From contig CAYOSW010000003.1 in the NCBI GenBank assembly GCA_964406775.1, forward strand, positions 1-64,000: a stretch of 64,000 nt of DNA, given 5' to 3'. The notes below the pieces were generated by a model. That model saw only the letters and a program-made list of their open reading frames with translations, ran no database searches and was not told where the DNA came from. Below are positions 49,178 to 57,941 of this stretch, piece by piece. Position 1 is the first letter of the stretch; every line of letters begins with the position of its first letter. The translations under genes and the position numbers were made by a program. The DNA comes from JACPKO01 sp964406775. GTDB lineage: Bacteria; Patescibacteriota; Microgenomatia; Daviesbacterales; UBA10151.

Positions 49178-52177
49178 ATGATTTCACGAATTGCCGTATA
49201 TCAAAGAGTACCTGACACCAGAGCGGTGGTCCGGCAAAAATCCCTCAAAAATTTCCCTTTTTACAGCAAAATTAAATCCGTAACACTTGTGGATATTTTT
49301 ACAATTGAAAAAGAGCTTACTCAAAAACAGCTTGAGGAAACAGCGGGTATGTTAATAAATCCGGTTACCGAGTACGCAAAAGTCAGAATTTCCGGCTCAG
49401 CTCAGGAATTTTTTGTAGGTCAGGTTACCGAAAAACCTGAATTTGATTGGGCAATCGAGACGGGCTTTCTTCCCGGCGTTACAGACAATATCGGAAAAAC
49501 AACAAAAACCGGAATTAAGGACCATTTGAAGATTAATTTTTCCCCTGATGAGGAGGTTTATTCTTCGCAAGTGACATTACTTCAAGGTGATCTCGAAAAA
49601 TCTGATATTCTGCAAATTGCTTCCGGTTTTTACAACCCGCTTATTCAACGAGTGCAGATTAAAAGTTTTCCGGAATATAAGAAAGCGGGAGGAATGGACT
49701 TTTATGTGCCGAAAGTTTCCATTACAGGAGCGCAAAAAGTTTTAACTGTAGACTTAAATATTCCGGATGAAGAACTTGAGAAAATCGGAAAAGAAGGAAT
49801 AGTCGGAGCTGACGGAAAACCCCGCGGACCGCTCGCTTTAAATTTGGACTATATGCATACGATCTCGGAATACTTTAAAAGCCTTAAAAAAAATCCGACA
49901 GATATAGAAATTGAAACTTTAGCTCAGACCTGGAGTGAGCACTGCAAACATACAATATTTGCAGATCCTATTGATGATATTAAGGATGGTTTGTTCAGGA
50001 CTTATATTAAGGCAGCGACAGGAATAGTGAATAAACAGAAGAAAAAAGATAAAGCCACGAAGGATTTTTTAGTTTCTGTTTTTCACGATAATTCAGGTGC
50101 GATTGAGTTCAATGATGAATATCTGATAACTCACAAAGTTGAAACCCATAATACCCCCTCAGCTCTTGATCCTTTTGGAGGCGCAATAACCGGGATAGTC
50201 GGGGTTAACAGGGATGCCTTGGGATTCGGTTTGGGGGCAAAGCCTGTTTTTAATACATACGGATTTATGTTTGCGGATCCGGAAGATACAGAACCGCTTT
50301 ACCGGGATGCTCAAAAAACTCAGGTTATGTTATCTCCGAAAAGGATTATGGAGGGTGTTATTGCCGGTGTAAATGCAGGAGGAAATCAATCGGGAATTCC
50401 GACACCGATGGGGTTTATGTATTTTGATGCAAGATACAAAGGTAAGCCACTGGTTTTTTGCGGAACAGTCGGATTAATTCCCAAAAAAACTGCCAGCAGA
50501 AATTCCTGGGAGAAAAAAGCCGAGCCGGGGGATTTGGTGGTTATGGTAGGAGGTAAAGTAGGTATGGACGGAATTCACGGAGCGACCTTTTCATCAGAAT
50601 CATTGCATACGGGCTCGCCGGTAGCAGCAGTTCAGATCGGTGATCCGATAACACAGAAAAAATTCTCAGATGCGATAGCCAAAGAAGCGAGAGATTTGGG
50701 GTTATACAATTCCATAACAGATAACGGGGCCGGGGGGCTTTCTTCTTCCGTCGGTGAAATGGCCCGTGAATCCGGAGGGGTAGAAATTGATCTGGAGAAA
50801 GTTCCGCTGAAATATCCGGGTCTTGAACCTTGGCAAATTTGGATTTCCGAATCGCAGGAAAGAATGACATTGGCGGTCCCCGAAAAAAAGTGGAAAAAAT
50901 TTGAGGACTTAATGAAAAGAAGAGGGGTTGAGGCCTGGGTTATCGGAAAATTTAACGGTTCGGGCAAATGTGTTGTAAATCTAAACGGTAAGAAGATTCT
51001 GGATCTTGATTTGAATTTTTTGCACGACGGGTTACCTAAAAGAGTTCAACATTCAATCTCAAAGATTCAGAAGTTTGAGGAGCCGGATTTAGAGAGTAGA
51101 AAGGATTTAAATAAGGACTTTTTGGATATGATCGGGAGTCTAAATAATTCCGGCTACGATTTTCTTTCAACACAATATGATCACACAGTCCAGGGGACTG
51201 CAGTAACATATCCCGTTCAGGGAAGGGGTAGAATTAATGCTGAAGCTTCTGTGGTCAGGCCGTTATATGAATCCTATAAAGGGTTGGTTTTATCGCAGGG
51301 ATATTTTCCTTCTTATTCCGAGATCGATCCGTATAAAATGGCGGCAGCTTCAATTGATACCGCTTTTAAAAATGCGGTAGTGGCAGGGGCGGAGATTTCT
51401 AAGATAGCGCTTCTGGATAATTTTTGCTGGTGTTCTTCGGATGAGCCGGAAAGATTAGGTCAGTTAAAAAAGGCCTGTGAGGCAGTATATGACACATCCG
51501 TTGCGTATCTTGCGCCGCTCATATCCGGAAAAGACTCTATGTTTAATGATTTTAAAGGATTTGATGCGAAGGGCAGCCCCGTTAAAATTTCCGTTCCTCC
51601 GACACTTCTTGTGAGTTCTGTTGGGATATCGGAGGATATAAATAAGACTGTCACGGTTGATGCTAAATTTGAAGGGGATTTAGTTTATTTGCTCGGAGAA
51701 ACATTTCCGGAACTCGGAGGGTCGGAATATTTTAAGAACTTGGGATTTGAGGGAAATAACGTTCCGGCGACAAGCGCTACAAAAAATATGGAAATTTATA
51801 AATCCTATTCAAGAGCACTGAATAAAGGGTTAATAAGCGCGGCTATCGGGGTTAACAGGGGAGGGATCGCTGTAGCTTTAGCTAAGATGAGTATGGCTGG
51901 AATGCTGGGGATGGATATTGATCTGAGCCTAGTGCCGGGTAAAACAAATTTCGCCGCCGAAACTTTATTTTCCGAATCAACAGGCAGAATATTGTTAACT
52001 ATTGATCCTAAAAATAAGTCTCAATTTGAAAAATTAATGACCGGTATAAAATTTGCTCAAATCGGTAAAGTTACCGGTGATCAAAAACTCAAAATTTCGA
52101 GAGCTGGTCTTCCGGAAATTAAACTTAATCTGGAAAATGTTTTGAATGTTTATAGAAGGAGATTTGAGAAATGGTAA
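49178..52177 (+). CDS. purL: FGAM synthase, synthetase subunit with fused PurS-like part
   Basis: 999 residues from ATG 49178 (a TTG one codon earlier is less likely). The synthetase part has ETLAQTWSEHCKHTIF (catalytic His), KVETHNTPSALDPFGGAITGIVGVNRD, GGNQSGIPTPMGF and the second repeat with LISGKDSMFNDF. It is longer than the ~740-residue small PurL and shorter than the ~1295-residue E. coli PurL. The first ~220 residues take the place of PurS, while the glutaminase is a separate gene (purQ) overlapping by 7 bases. Confidence 0.95.
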   Translation: MISRIAVYQRVPDTRAVVRQKSLKNFPFYSKIKSVTLVDIFTIEKELTQKQLEETAGMLINPVTEYAKVRISGSAQEFFVGQVTEKPEFDWAIETGFLPGVTDNIGKTTKTGIKDHLKINFSPDEEVYSSQVTLLQGDLEKSDILQIASGFYNPLIQRVQIKSFPEYKKAGGMDFYVPKVSITGAQKVLTVDLNIPDEELEKIGKEGIVGADGKPRGPLALNLDYMHTISEYFKSLKKNPTDIEIETLAQTWSEHCKHTIFADPIDDIKDGLFRTYIKAATGIVNKQKKKDKATKDFLVSVFHDNSGAIEFNDEYLITHKVETHNTPSALDPFGGAITGIVGVNRDALGFGLGAKPVFNTYGFMFADPEDTEPLYRDAQKTQVMLSPKRIMEGVIAGVNAGGNQSGIPTPMGFMYFDARYKGKPLVFCGTVGLIPKKTASRNSWEKKAEPGDLVVMVGGKVGMDGIHGATFSSESLHTGSPVAAVQIGDPITQKKFSDAIAKEARDLGLYNSITDNGAGGLSSSVGEMARESGGVEIDLEKVPLKYPGLEPWQIWISESQERMTLAVPEKKWKKFEDLMKRRGVEAWVIGKFNGSGKCVVNLNGKKILDLDLNFLHDGLPKRVQHSISKIQKFEEPDLESRKDLNKDFLDMIGSLNNSGYDFLSTQYDHTVQGTAVTYPVQGRGRINAEASVVRPLYESYKGLVLSQGYFPSYSEIDPYKMAAASIDTAFKNAVVAGAEISKIALLDNFCWCSSDEPERLGQLKKACEAVYDTSVAYLAPLISGKDSMFNDFKGFDAKGSPVKISVPPTLLVSSVGISEDINKTVTVDAKFEGDLVYLLGETFPELGGSEYFKNLGFEGNNVPATSATKNMEIYKSYSRALNKGLISAAIGVNRGGIAVALAKMSMAGMLGMDIDLSLVPGKTNFAAETLFSESTGRILLTIDPKNKSQFEKLMTGIKFAQIGKVTGDQKLKISRAGLPEIKLNLENVLNVYRRRFEKW

Positions 52178-52977
52178 AACCTAAAGTTTTGATTCTCTCA
52201 GGGTACGGTTTAAATTGCGAAGAGGAGGAGGCTTTTGCATTTAATTGGGCCGGTGGAGATTCGAAGATTGTTCATATTAATGATTTAATTGACCGAAGAG
52301 TGAAGATGGCAGATTTTCAAATCCTGGTTTTTCCCGGGGGATTTTCTTTCGGCGATGACACCGGATCCGGTAAAGCTTTTGCCAACAGAATGCGTGATTA
52401 TCTTTGGGCGGATCTGCAAAAATTTATCTCCGAAGATAAACTCGTAATCGGTTTTTGCAACGGGTTCCAGATTATGGCAAATTTAGGATTGGTGCCTGCT
52501 CTAAATTGGGAATATGGTAAAAGACAGGTTGCACTGCAGTACAACAAAAATGCCCGGTATATAAACAGATGGGTAGACCTCGAGATTGGTGGCAAGGAGA
52601 CTCCCTGGCTGCGGGGGCTGAGTAATTTTTCCTGCCCGATAGCTCACGGAGAGGGCAGGTTTTATGCGGATCCTGAGGTGCTTAGAGAAATTAAGCAAAA
52701 GGGTCTGGCAGTTTTAAAATATTACGAGGGGGAGATATGTAAATATCAGAATATTGAACCAAACCCCAACGGATCTTTGGAGAATATTGCAGGTATAATT
52801 GATGAGACAGGAAAGATATTGGGATTGATGCCCCATCCTGAGCGGGCACTGTTTTATAATCAGCGGCCTGACGCACCGCTTCTGAAAGAAAAATTAAAAC
52901 GAGAGAATTTGGAAATTCCGAAAGAAGGTCCGGGGTTACAAATCTTCAGAAATGGAATAGAATATTTTAAGAGATGA
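52171..52977 (+). CDS. purQ: FGAM synthase, glutaminase subunit
   Basis: A class I glutamine amidotransferase of 268 residues. The nucleophile is Cys96 in VIGFCNGFQIM. FPGGFSFGDDTGSGKAFANRM and IAHGEGRFYAD are PurQ-specific, and the His/Glu pair lies in LMPHPERALF. It feeds ammonia to PurL. ATG overlaps the purL end by 7 bases; its own TGA overlaps the guaA ATG. Slightly longer than B. subtilis PurQ (227), closer to the glutaminase domain of large PurL. Confidence 0.96.
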   Translation: MVKPKVLILSGYGLNCEEEEAFAFNWAGGDSKIVHINDLIDRRVKMADFQILVFPGGFSFGDDTGSGKAFANRMRDYLWADLQKFISEDKLVIGFCNGFQIMANLGLVPALNWEYGKRQVALQYNKNARYINRWVDLEIGGKETPWLRGLSNFSCPIAHGEGRFYADPEVLREIKQKGLAVLKYYEGEICKYQNIEPNPNGSLENIAGIIDETGKILGLMPHPERALFYNQRPDAPLLKEKLKRENLEIPKEGPGLQIFRNGIEYFKR

Positions 52978-54497
52978 TTATTGTAATTGATTTCGGATCA
53001 CAGACTGCACATCTTATCTCCAGAAGAATCCGGGAGTTGGGACAAACCGTAATGGTTATCGAGCCGGAAGATGCCATAACAAGGATAAGAGAATTAAATC
53101 CTCAGGGTGTTATTTTTTCTGGCGGTCCGGCTTCAGTCTATGGCAAAAATTCTCCGACCATAGATCCTGTGGTATTTGATATGAACGTTCCGATTTTGGG
53201 AATCTGTTATGGTCAACAGCTTATTTCTCATATTCTCAACGGAAAAGTTACACCGGGAAAAATTAAAGAGTACGGACCGGCGAGTATAAAGATAGATAAA
53301 GATTCAGTGCTATTTGAGAATACATCTCCTGAATTCAATGTATGGATGTCGCACGGGGATGAGGTCAAAAAAGTTCCTGAGGGTTTTAAGGTGCTGGCTC
53401 AAACTAAGACAATCCCGGTTGCTGCGATGAGTAATGATAAAAGAAAAATATATGCAATTCAATTTCACCCGGAAGTAATTCACACCCAATTCGGAGAAAC
53501 AATTCTGGGTAATTTCTTAAAAATCTGCGGTATTGAACCGGTCAGACAGGCGATTGATTCGGTTTTTACTGAAGGATTGATTGACGACATAAGGGAATCT
53601 TTGGGCAATGAAAAGGCGATCTGCGCTTTGTCCGGAGGGGTCGATTCTTCGGTTGCCGCACTTCTTGTGCATAAAGCAATCGGTGAAAACCTGACGTGTT
53701 TTTATATTGATTCAGGGCTGATGCGCGAGGGTGAGACGGATTTGCTGAAGGAAGTTTTTAAAGAGAATTATGATATGAGGATTGAGGTAATTGATGCGGA
53801 GGAGGAATTTTTAAAGGCTCTTGAGGGCGTAACTGAGCCAGAGACCAAGCGTAAAAAAATAGGCGAAGCTTTTATTAGGGTTTTTGAAAGAGAGGCAAAA
53901 AAACTCGGAGCAAAGTTTTTAGTTCAGGGGACGATTTACCCCGATGTGATTGAATCCCAGGGAACAAAGCATTCGGAAAAAATTAAGTCGCACCATAACG
54001 TCGGCGGGTTGCCGGAAGATATGGATTTTACCCTCGTTGAACCTCTGCGAACTTTTTATAAGGATGAGGTCCGGTTAATCGGTCAGATTCTAGGAATGCC
54101 TGATGAAATTACCAAAAGACAGCCTTTTCCCGGACCCGGACTAGCTGTCAGAATTGTCGGGGATGTTGATAAGAAAAAATTAAAAATTCTCAGGCACGCG
54201 GATGCAATAGTTAGGGAGGAAATTGAAAATTTCGGTTTGACGAATTCTCTTTGGCAGACCTTTGCGGTTTTTACAGGAATTAAAACAACAGGCGTCAGAG
54301 GGGATCAGCGCGTTTACGGAGAAACAATTGCAATCAGGGCGATTGAGGCTGCCGATGCGATGAGTGCCGACTTTGCGAAATTGCCCTGGGGATTATTGCA
54401 GAGAATTTCAACCAGGATTGTGACGGAAGTTAAAGACGTAAACAGGGTTGTTTATGATATAACAACTAAACCACCGGCCACGATGGAGTGGGAATAA
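52974..54497 (+). CDS. guaA: GMP synthase (glutamine-hydrolysing)
   Basis: XMP to GMP. 507 residues: the glutaminase domain with Cys78 in LGICYGQQLISH and IQFHPEVIHT; the PP-loop ATPase SGGVDSSVAALLVH near residue 223; and the dimer domain with RQPFPGPGLAVRIVG and the end TKPPATMEWE. Length is a little under E. coli's 525. Third in the purL-purQ-guaA unit. guaB, which makes XMP, is not in the window. Confidence 0.97.
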   Translation: MIIVIDFGSQTAHLISRRIRELGQTVMVIEPEDAITRIRELNPQGVIFSGGPASVYGKNSPTIDPVVFDMNVPILGICYGQQLISHILNGKVTPGKIKEYGPASIKIDKDSVLFENTSPEFNVWMSHGDEVKKVPEGFKVLAQTKTIPVAAMSNDKRKIYAIQFHPEVIHTQFGETILGNFLKICGIEPVRQAIDSVFTEGLIDDIRESLGNEKAICALSGGVDSSVAALLVHKAIGENLTCFYIDSGLMREGETDLLKEVFKENYDMRIEVIDAEEEFLKALEGVTEPETKRKKIGEAFIRVFEREAKKLGAKFLVQGTIYPDVIESQGTKHSEKIKSHHNVGGLPEDMDFTLVEPLRTFYKDEVRLIGQILGMPDEITKRQPFPGPGLAVRIVGDVDKKKLKILRHADAIVREEIENFGLTNSLWQTFAVFTGIKTTGVRGDQRVYGETIAIRAIEAADAMSADFAKLPWGLLQRISTRIVTEVKDVNRVVYDITTKPPATMEWE

Positions 54498-54581
54498 GAC
54501 TGTCAGAATTTTGTCTCGCGGAAGTATATGGATTTCTTAATAATTACGTAAGAAAAGGGTAAGAATTTTAGGTTTGGAAAT

Positions 54582-54610
54582 TTGATTTTAATACCCTATA
54601 GTACTATAAT
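54582..54610 (+). promoter_or_regulatory. Promoter for gene at 54622
   Basis: TTGATT (54582-54587), 17 bases, TATAAT (54605-54610), then 11 bases to the ATG. The gap from 54498 to 54581 holds nothing else that I can see. Confidence 0.78.
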
Positions 54611-54621
54611 AGAAAACTAAT

Positions 54622-55434
54622 ATGGCTATAAATCCTGCAGAAAGACGTGGAGCTGTAATATCGCTAGTACCCCAAGAGCCTCGAAGTGAATTTAGTAGAA
54701 GGTTAGATTTGGTCGAAGAGGCTCTGAATTTATCACTTAATGCAGTGCACGTTTTCCGATGGGATAATCCAGAGAACGCAGTTAGAAGAGCATCTTGGGC
54801 ATATGCTCATTACCAGCAAGAAGCAGTTGATCGTAGAGCACTTTGGGACTCTTATCATAATACGGATCGGGTTTTTTATACAATAGGGGGTACTCTCTAT
54901 AGAGCTTCTCAAGTTGAACTTGAGATAGATGAAATGCGTAGACTAGCAGAAGCAGAAGGTCAGGGTGTGCGCGCCGCCGGTTACAATGACGCAAATTTTC
55001 CATCATCAGGATTAGCATTTGGCGAGAGAGTGTTAAGGTTACATTTAGTAGGCGGAAACTCACAACCCGAAAGATCTTCAGATAATGATCCCTCCCTCAA
55101 GTTGACATATGTATCAGGTCCAGTAGTAAATGTAGCTTTAAAAGTTCTTGATGAATACGATAGTACTGGCGACGTAGAACCGAAAGTTTTAGATACAATG
55201 AGAAGATTTGTCGATAATCGCTCTGGGTTACCTGATATGCATAGCGAATTATGGGAAATTTACACCCCTCAACTAGATGGAGCTCAGCTCAGTAAGTTAG
55301 ATGATTATGCTAAGGGCAAGGGTAGTTTAGCAGTGCCTAGATATTTTGGTATTAGCGCTTGGGATCCCAATAGAACAGCAGGTCAAACTAACGTATGGGT
55401 AAGACATACGGAAGAAGCAAAAAGACCACTTTAA
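54622..55434 (+). CDS. Hypothetical protein
   Basis: 270 residues, soluble. The N-terminal half is helical and charged (FSRRLDLVEEALNLSLNAVHVF; RASWAYAHYQQEAVDRRALWD). The middle has FPSSGLAFGERVLRLHLVGG. No known motif. It interrupts the purine genes with its own near-consensus promoter and faces the minus-strand gene at 55438 tail to tail (3-base gap). Codon use looks a little different, with fewer Lys codons than its neighbours; this is a visual impression only. Confidence 0.6.
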   Translation: MAINPAERRGAVISLVPQEPRSEFSRRLDLVEEALNLSLNAVHVFRWDNPENAVRRASWAYAHYQQEAVDRRALWDSYHNTDRVFYTIGGTLYRASQVELEIDEMRRLAEAEGQGVRAAGYNDANFPSSGLAFGERVLRLHLVGGNSQPERSSDNDPSLKLTYVSGPVVNVALKVLDEYDSTGDVEPKVLDTMRRFVDNRSGLPDMHSELWEIYTPQLDGAQLSKLDDYAKGKGSLAVPRYFGISAWDPNRTAGQTNVWVRHTEEAKRPL

Positions 55435-55437
55435 ACT

Positions 55438-55950
55438 TTAAGTCCAGGATCCCTGATAATGTACCCCGTGTTTAATCATTCCATCCATCATTCTTGATTG
55501 CTCGTAAATCATCGCAGTCCAAACTAAAGAGCCCATTCTTTCAAGCATAATTTTATTCCCAAGCCAGTTCAATCCCGCCTGAATTTCTGTTGCAAATCCT
55601 AGTGATTCGTCTCTGGGAGAGTATGGTTCAATTGGTAAAGCATCTTCTTTAATGAGATCATCGACAGCGTCAAACACAATCTCCCGGGGATAATTTAGAG
55701 TTCGTGTGGCTACCAACAGTCTTACTGCTGCATTTTCGGCAATTTGCCACTGTCTCCTAAATGCTCTGCTCATACTCATCGGATCAATAGCCTGACGCAC
55801 AAGTAGAGGGTGAGCATCCTTAGGTAATTCTATCAGTCTTTCTGTTGCCCAGCGACAGGCTCTAAGTCCATACTCTCTTAGTTCGCTACCGGCTTCTACA
55901 ACCTCGCCAGTTCGTACGTGAGTGTTGATAAATAATCCTCGATCCTGCAT
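55438..55950 (-). CDS. Hypothetical protein downstream of purA
   Basis: 170 residues, likely all helical: LRACRWATERLIELPKDAHP, RAFRRQWQIAENAAVRLLVATRTL, and IMLERMGSLVWTAMIYEQSRMMDG. No membrane segment is certain. It starts 4 bases after the purA stop and is therefore probably co-transcribed with purA. Not recognised. Confidence 0.6.
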   Translation of the reverse strand: MQDRGLFINTHVRTGEVVEAGSELREYGLRACRWATERLIELPKDAHPLLVRQAIDPMSMSRAFRRQWQIAENAAVRLLVATRTLNYPREIVFDAVDDLIKEDALPIEPYSPRDESLGFATEIQAGLNWLGNKIMLERMGSLVWTAMIYEQSRMMDGMIKHGVHYQGSWT

Positions 55951-55954
55951 AGAT

Positions 55955-57223
55955 TTAAATCCTAATTAATTCTTCTCGGGCAGGGCCTGTTGAGAAAATT
56001 GCAATTTTAACCCCTAAAAACTTTTCGATAAAAGTAAGATACTCACGGCAATTCTCAGGAAGTTCAGAGTATTTTTTAATTTTTGATATATCTTCCGTCC
56101 AGCCTTTAAAAGTTTTATAGACGGGTTTAAGACTTCCAAGCTCAAGATATCCGCAGGAGGAAAAGGGAATCGGTTTGCCGTTAAATTTATATCCGGTGCA
56201 AACTTTTAATTCTTTCACACCCGATAATACATCGGCTTTGGTTATTGCCAGGTGAGTTGTTCCTGTAACATCAACCGTAAATTTAACCGCCTCCAAATCC
56301 AACCAGCCGATTCTTCTCGGACGGCCTGTTGTTGTTCCGAATTCTGCTCCTTTTTCGCGGATATATTCTGCGGTTGCGTCATTAAGTTCGGTCGGAAAAG
56401 GTCCCTCTCCGACTTTTGAGGTATATGCCTTAACAACTGCCCAGATCTGATCAATTTTTTGTGACTGTATTCCCGATCCGGTGTTAACACCCCCGGTGAT
56501 TACGTTTGAGCCTGTTACAAACGGATAAGAGCCGAAATCGTTATCCAGCATTACACCGTGGGCGCCTTCAAGCAGAATCGATTTTTTATCATTAACGGCT
56601 TTTTTTAGAATCTGGAAGGTATCGGTTATAAAAGGCAGAAGCTTCTCTCTGAATTTTTCGTATTTTTTTAACTCATTTGGAACGCTAATAGGTTGGACTC
56701 CGAAAGTTTTAAGAATTTTATTTTTCACTCCGCACTGAAACGTAAATTTCTTTTTAAATTCCTCCCAATTTTTTAAATCATAAAGCCGAATCCCGTTATA
56801 GGAAACTTTGTCAGCGTAAGTCTGAGAGATCCCCCGCTTTGTAGTCCCCAAGCTGTCCTTTCCCCGGGCCTTTTCGTAAGCTTCATCGAGTGCTTTATGG
56901 TAGGGGAGAACGATATGACAGTGATCGGAAATAAAAAGTTTGCCTGCGAGCTTTATTCCATCCGCCTCGAGTGTATCAATTTCGGAGATTAATACCTCAA
57001 GGTCAAGAACCGTTCCGTTTGCAATTATGCCGATAGCTTTAGGATGTAAAATTCCGGAAGGCATTAAATGGAAGGGGTATTTTTTACCGTTTGCAATTAC
57101 GGTGTGTCCCGCATTATTTCCGCCGTGGAAGCGGACAACGAAGTCTGATTTCTCCGCGAGGGAATCAATGATTTTACCTTTTCCCTCATCTCCCCATTGT
57201 GAACCGATAACGAGAGTAACCAT
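55955..57223 (-). CDS. purA: Adenylosuccinate synthetase
   Basis: IMP + Asp + GTP to adenylosuccinate. 422 residues. VIGSQWGDEGKGKIIDSLAEK is the P-loop start, VVRFHGGNNAGHTVIANGKKY holds the catalytic His, GTTKRGISQTYADKVSYNGIR and TGSNVITGG the substrate loops, and FGTTTGRPRRIGWLDL the IMP contact. Normal length. Divergent from the plus-strand purine genes; PurB at 60.1 kb completes AMP synthesis. Confidence 0.97.
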   Translation of the reverse strand: MVTLVIGSQWGDEGKGKIIDSLAEKSDFVVRFHGGNNAGHTVIANGKKYPFHLMPSGILHPKAIGIIANGTVLDLEVLISEIDTLEADGIKLAGKLFISDHCHIVLPYHKALDEAYEKARGKDSLGTTKRGISQTYADKVSYNGIRLYDLKNWEEFKKKFTFQCGVKNKILKTFGVQPISVPNELKKYEKFREKLLPFITDTFQILKKAVNDKKSILLEGAHGVMLDNDFGSYPFVTGSNVITGGVNTGSGIQSQKIDQIWAVVKAYTSKVGEGPFPTELNDATAEYIREKGAEFGTTTGRPRRIGWLDLEAVKFTVDVTGTTHLAITKADVLSGVKELKVCTGYKFNGKPIPFSSCGYLELGSLKPVYKTFKGWTEDISKIKKYSELPENCREYLTFIEKFLGVKIAIFSTGPAREELIRI

Positions 57224-57231
57224 TCAAGGGT

Positions 57232-57260
57232 ATTCTAAATATAATCTGATAATTATTCAA
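57232..57260 (-). promoter_or_regulatory. purA promoter, leaderless layout
   Basis: Minus strand: TTGAAT (57260-57255), 17 bases, TAGAAT (57237-57232), then 8 bases to the ATG at 57223. Confidence 0.75.
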
Positions 57261-57263
57261 TGA

Positions 57264-57292
57264 TTGAATATCCGGTTTTTAGAACCTATAAT
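57264..57292 (+). promoter_or_regulatory. Promoter for gene at 57301, leaderless layout
   Basis: TTGAAT (57264-57269), 17 bases, TATAAT (57287-57292), then 8 bases to the ATG. Back to back with the purA promoter (3 bases between the two -35 boxes). Confidence 0.8.
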
Positions 57293-57300
57293 ACTTCAGA

Positions 57301-57888
57301 ATGAGTGACTTTGAAGGAAAAATAAGAGCTTTGCCCCATATGGAAAAACAAGCCTTAAAGAAGGCCGGACCTTTGGCCGGGTCCTGGAGTCTTGAATTGC
57401 CTTTTTCCGTCGCAGATCCTCAAAGTGTCAGATTTTTATTAATGGACGGGGTAAGGGGCAATCCCGATATCGATCTTAAAAAAATTACCTATGACCGTTC
57501 AAGTCCCTGGAGAATCGGGCAGGGTCAGGTTAATCTGAGAGTAGGCTTACCATACTATACCGGCAGCGGGTTTGAAATCTCTCAAGATAATAAACAAAGC
57601 GTTACCTACCGCAATGCTGAAGTTCCGCCGGAATCTCTTGATGCAGTTATGTTGGGGGACCCCTCAAGGTATGCGGATTTGGATTGGTTGAAGGCGGGGG
57701 ACGGCAATAAAAATCCAACGGATAGGATAGTAGAAGCTTTTGTGGATGCATTTGTCAGAGCCGGAAGCAGTCTTCCGGTTTACGGACCGCAAAGAGAATT
57801 GCTTTGGCCGCTCCGGATGAGCGAAGCTGAGATGAAAGAGAATTATGATCTTCTGAGGCGTGCGCCGAGGCTGGAACCGGCAGACTGA
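57301..57888 (+). CDS. Hypothetical protein
   Basis: 195 residues, soluble, no recognised motif. The N-terminal part has LPHMEKQALKKAGPLAGSW and then beta-like LELPFSVADPQSVRFLLMDG. The C-terminal third is helical (DRIVEAFVDAFVRAGSSLP). It has one of the best promoters in the window and sits between purA and the purP genes. A further orphan single gene. Confidence 0.6.
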   Translation: MSDFEGKIRALPHMEKQALKKAGPLAGSWSLELPFSVADPQSVRFLLMDGVRGNPDIDLKKITYDRSSPWRIGQGQVNLRVGLPYYTGSGFEISQDNKQSVTYRNAEVPPESLDAVMLGDPSRYADLDWLKAGDGNKNPTDRIVEAFVDAFVRAGSSLPVYGPQRELLWPLRMSEAEMKENYDLLRRAPRLEPAD

Positions 57889-57891
57889 AGT

Positions 57892-57920
57892 TTGCAATTA
57901 TAAACCCATAGTGTTAAAAT
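57892..57920 (+). promoter_or_regulatory. purP operon promoter
   Basis: TTGCAA (57892-57897), 17 bases, TAAAAT (57915-57920), start near 57928. It drives a run of overlapping purine genes to the end of the window. Confidence 0.68.
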
Positions 57921-57941
57921 TTAACTCTTCAGTATTTGAGA

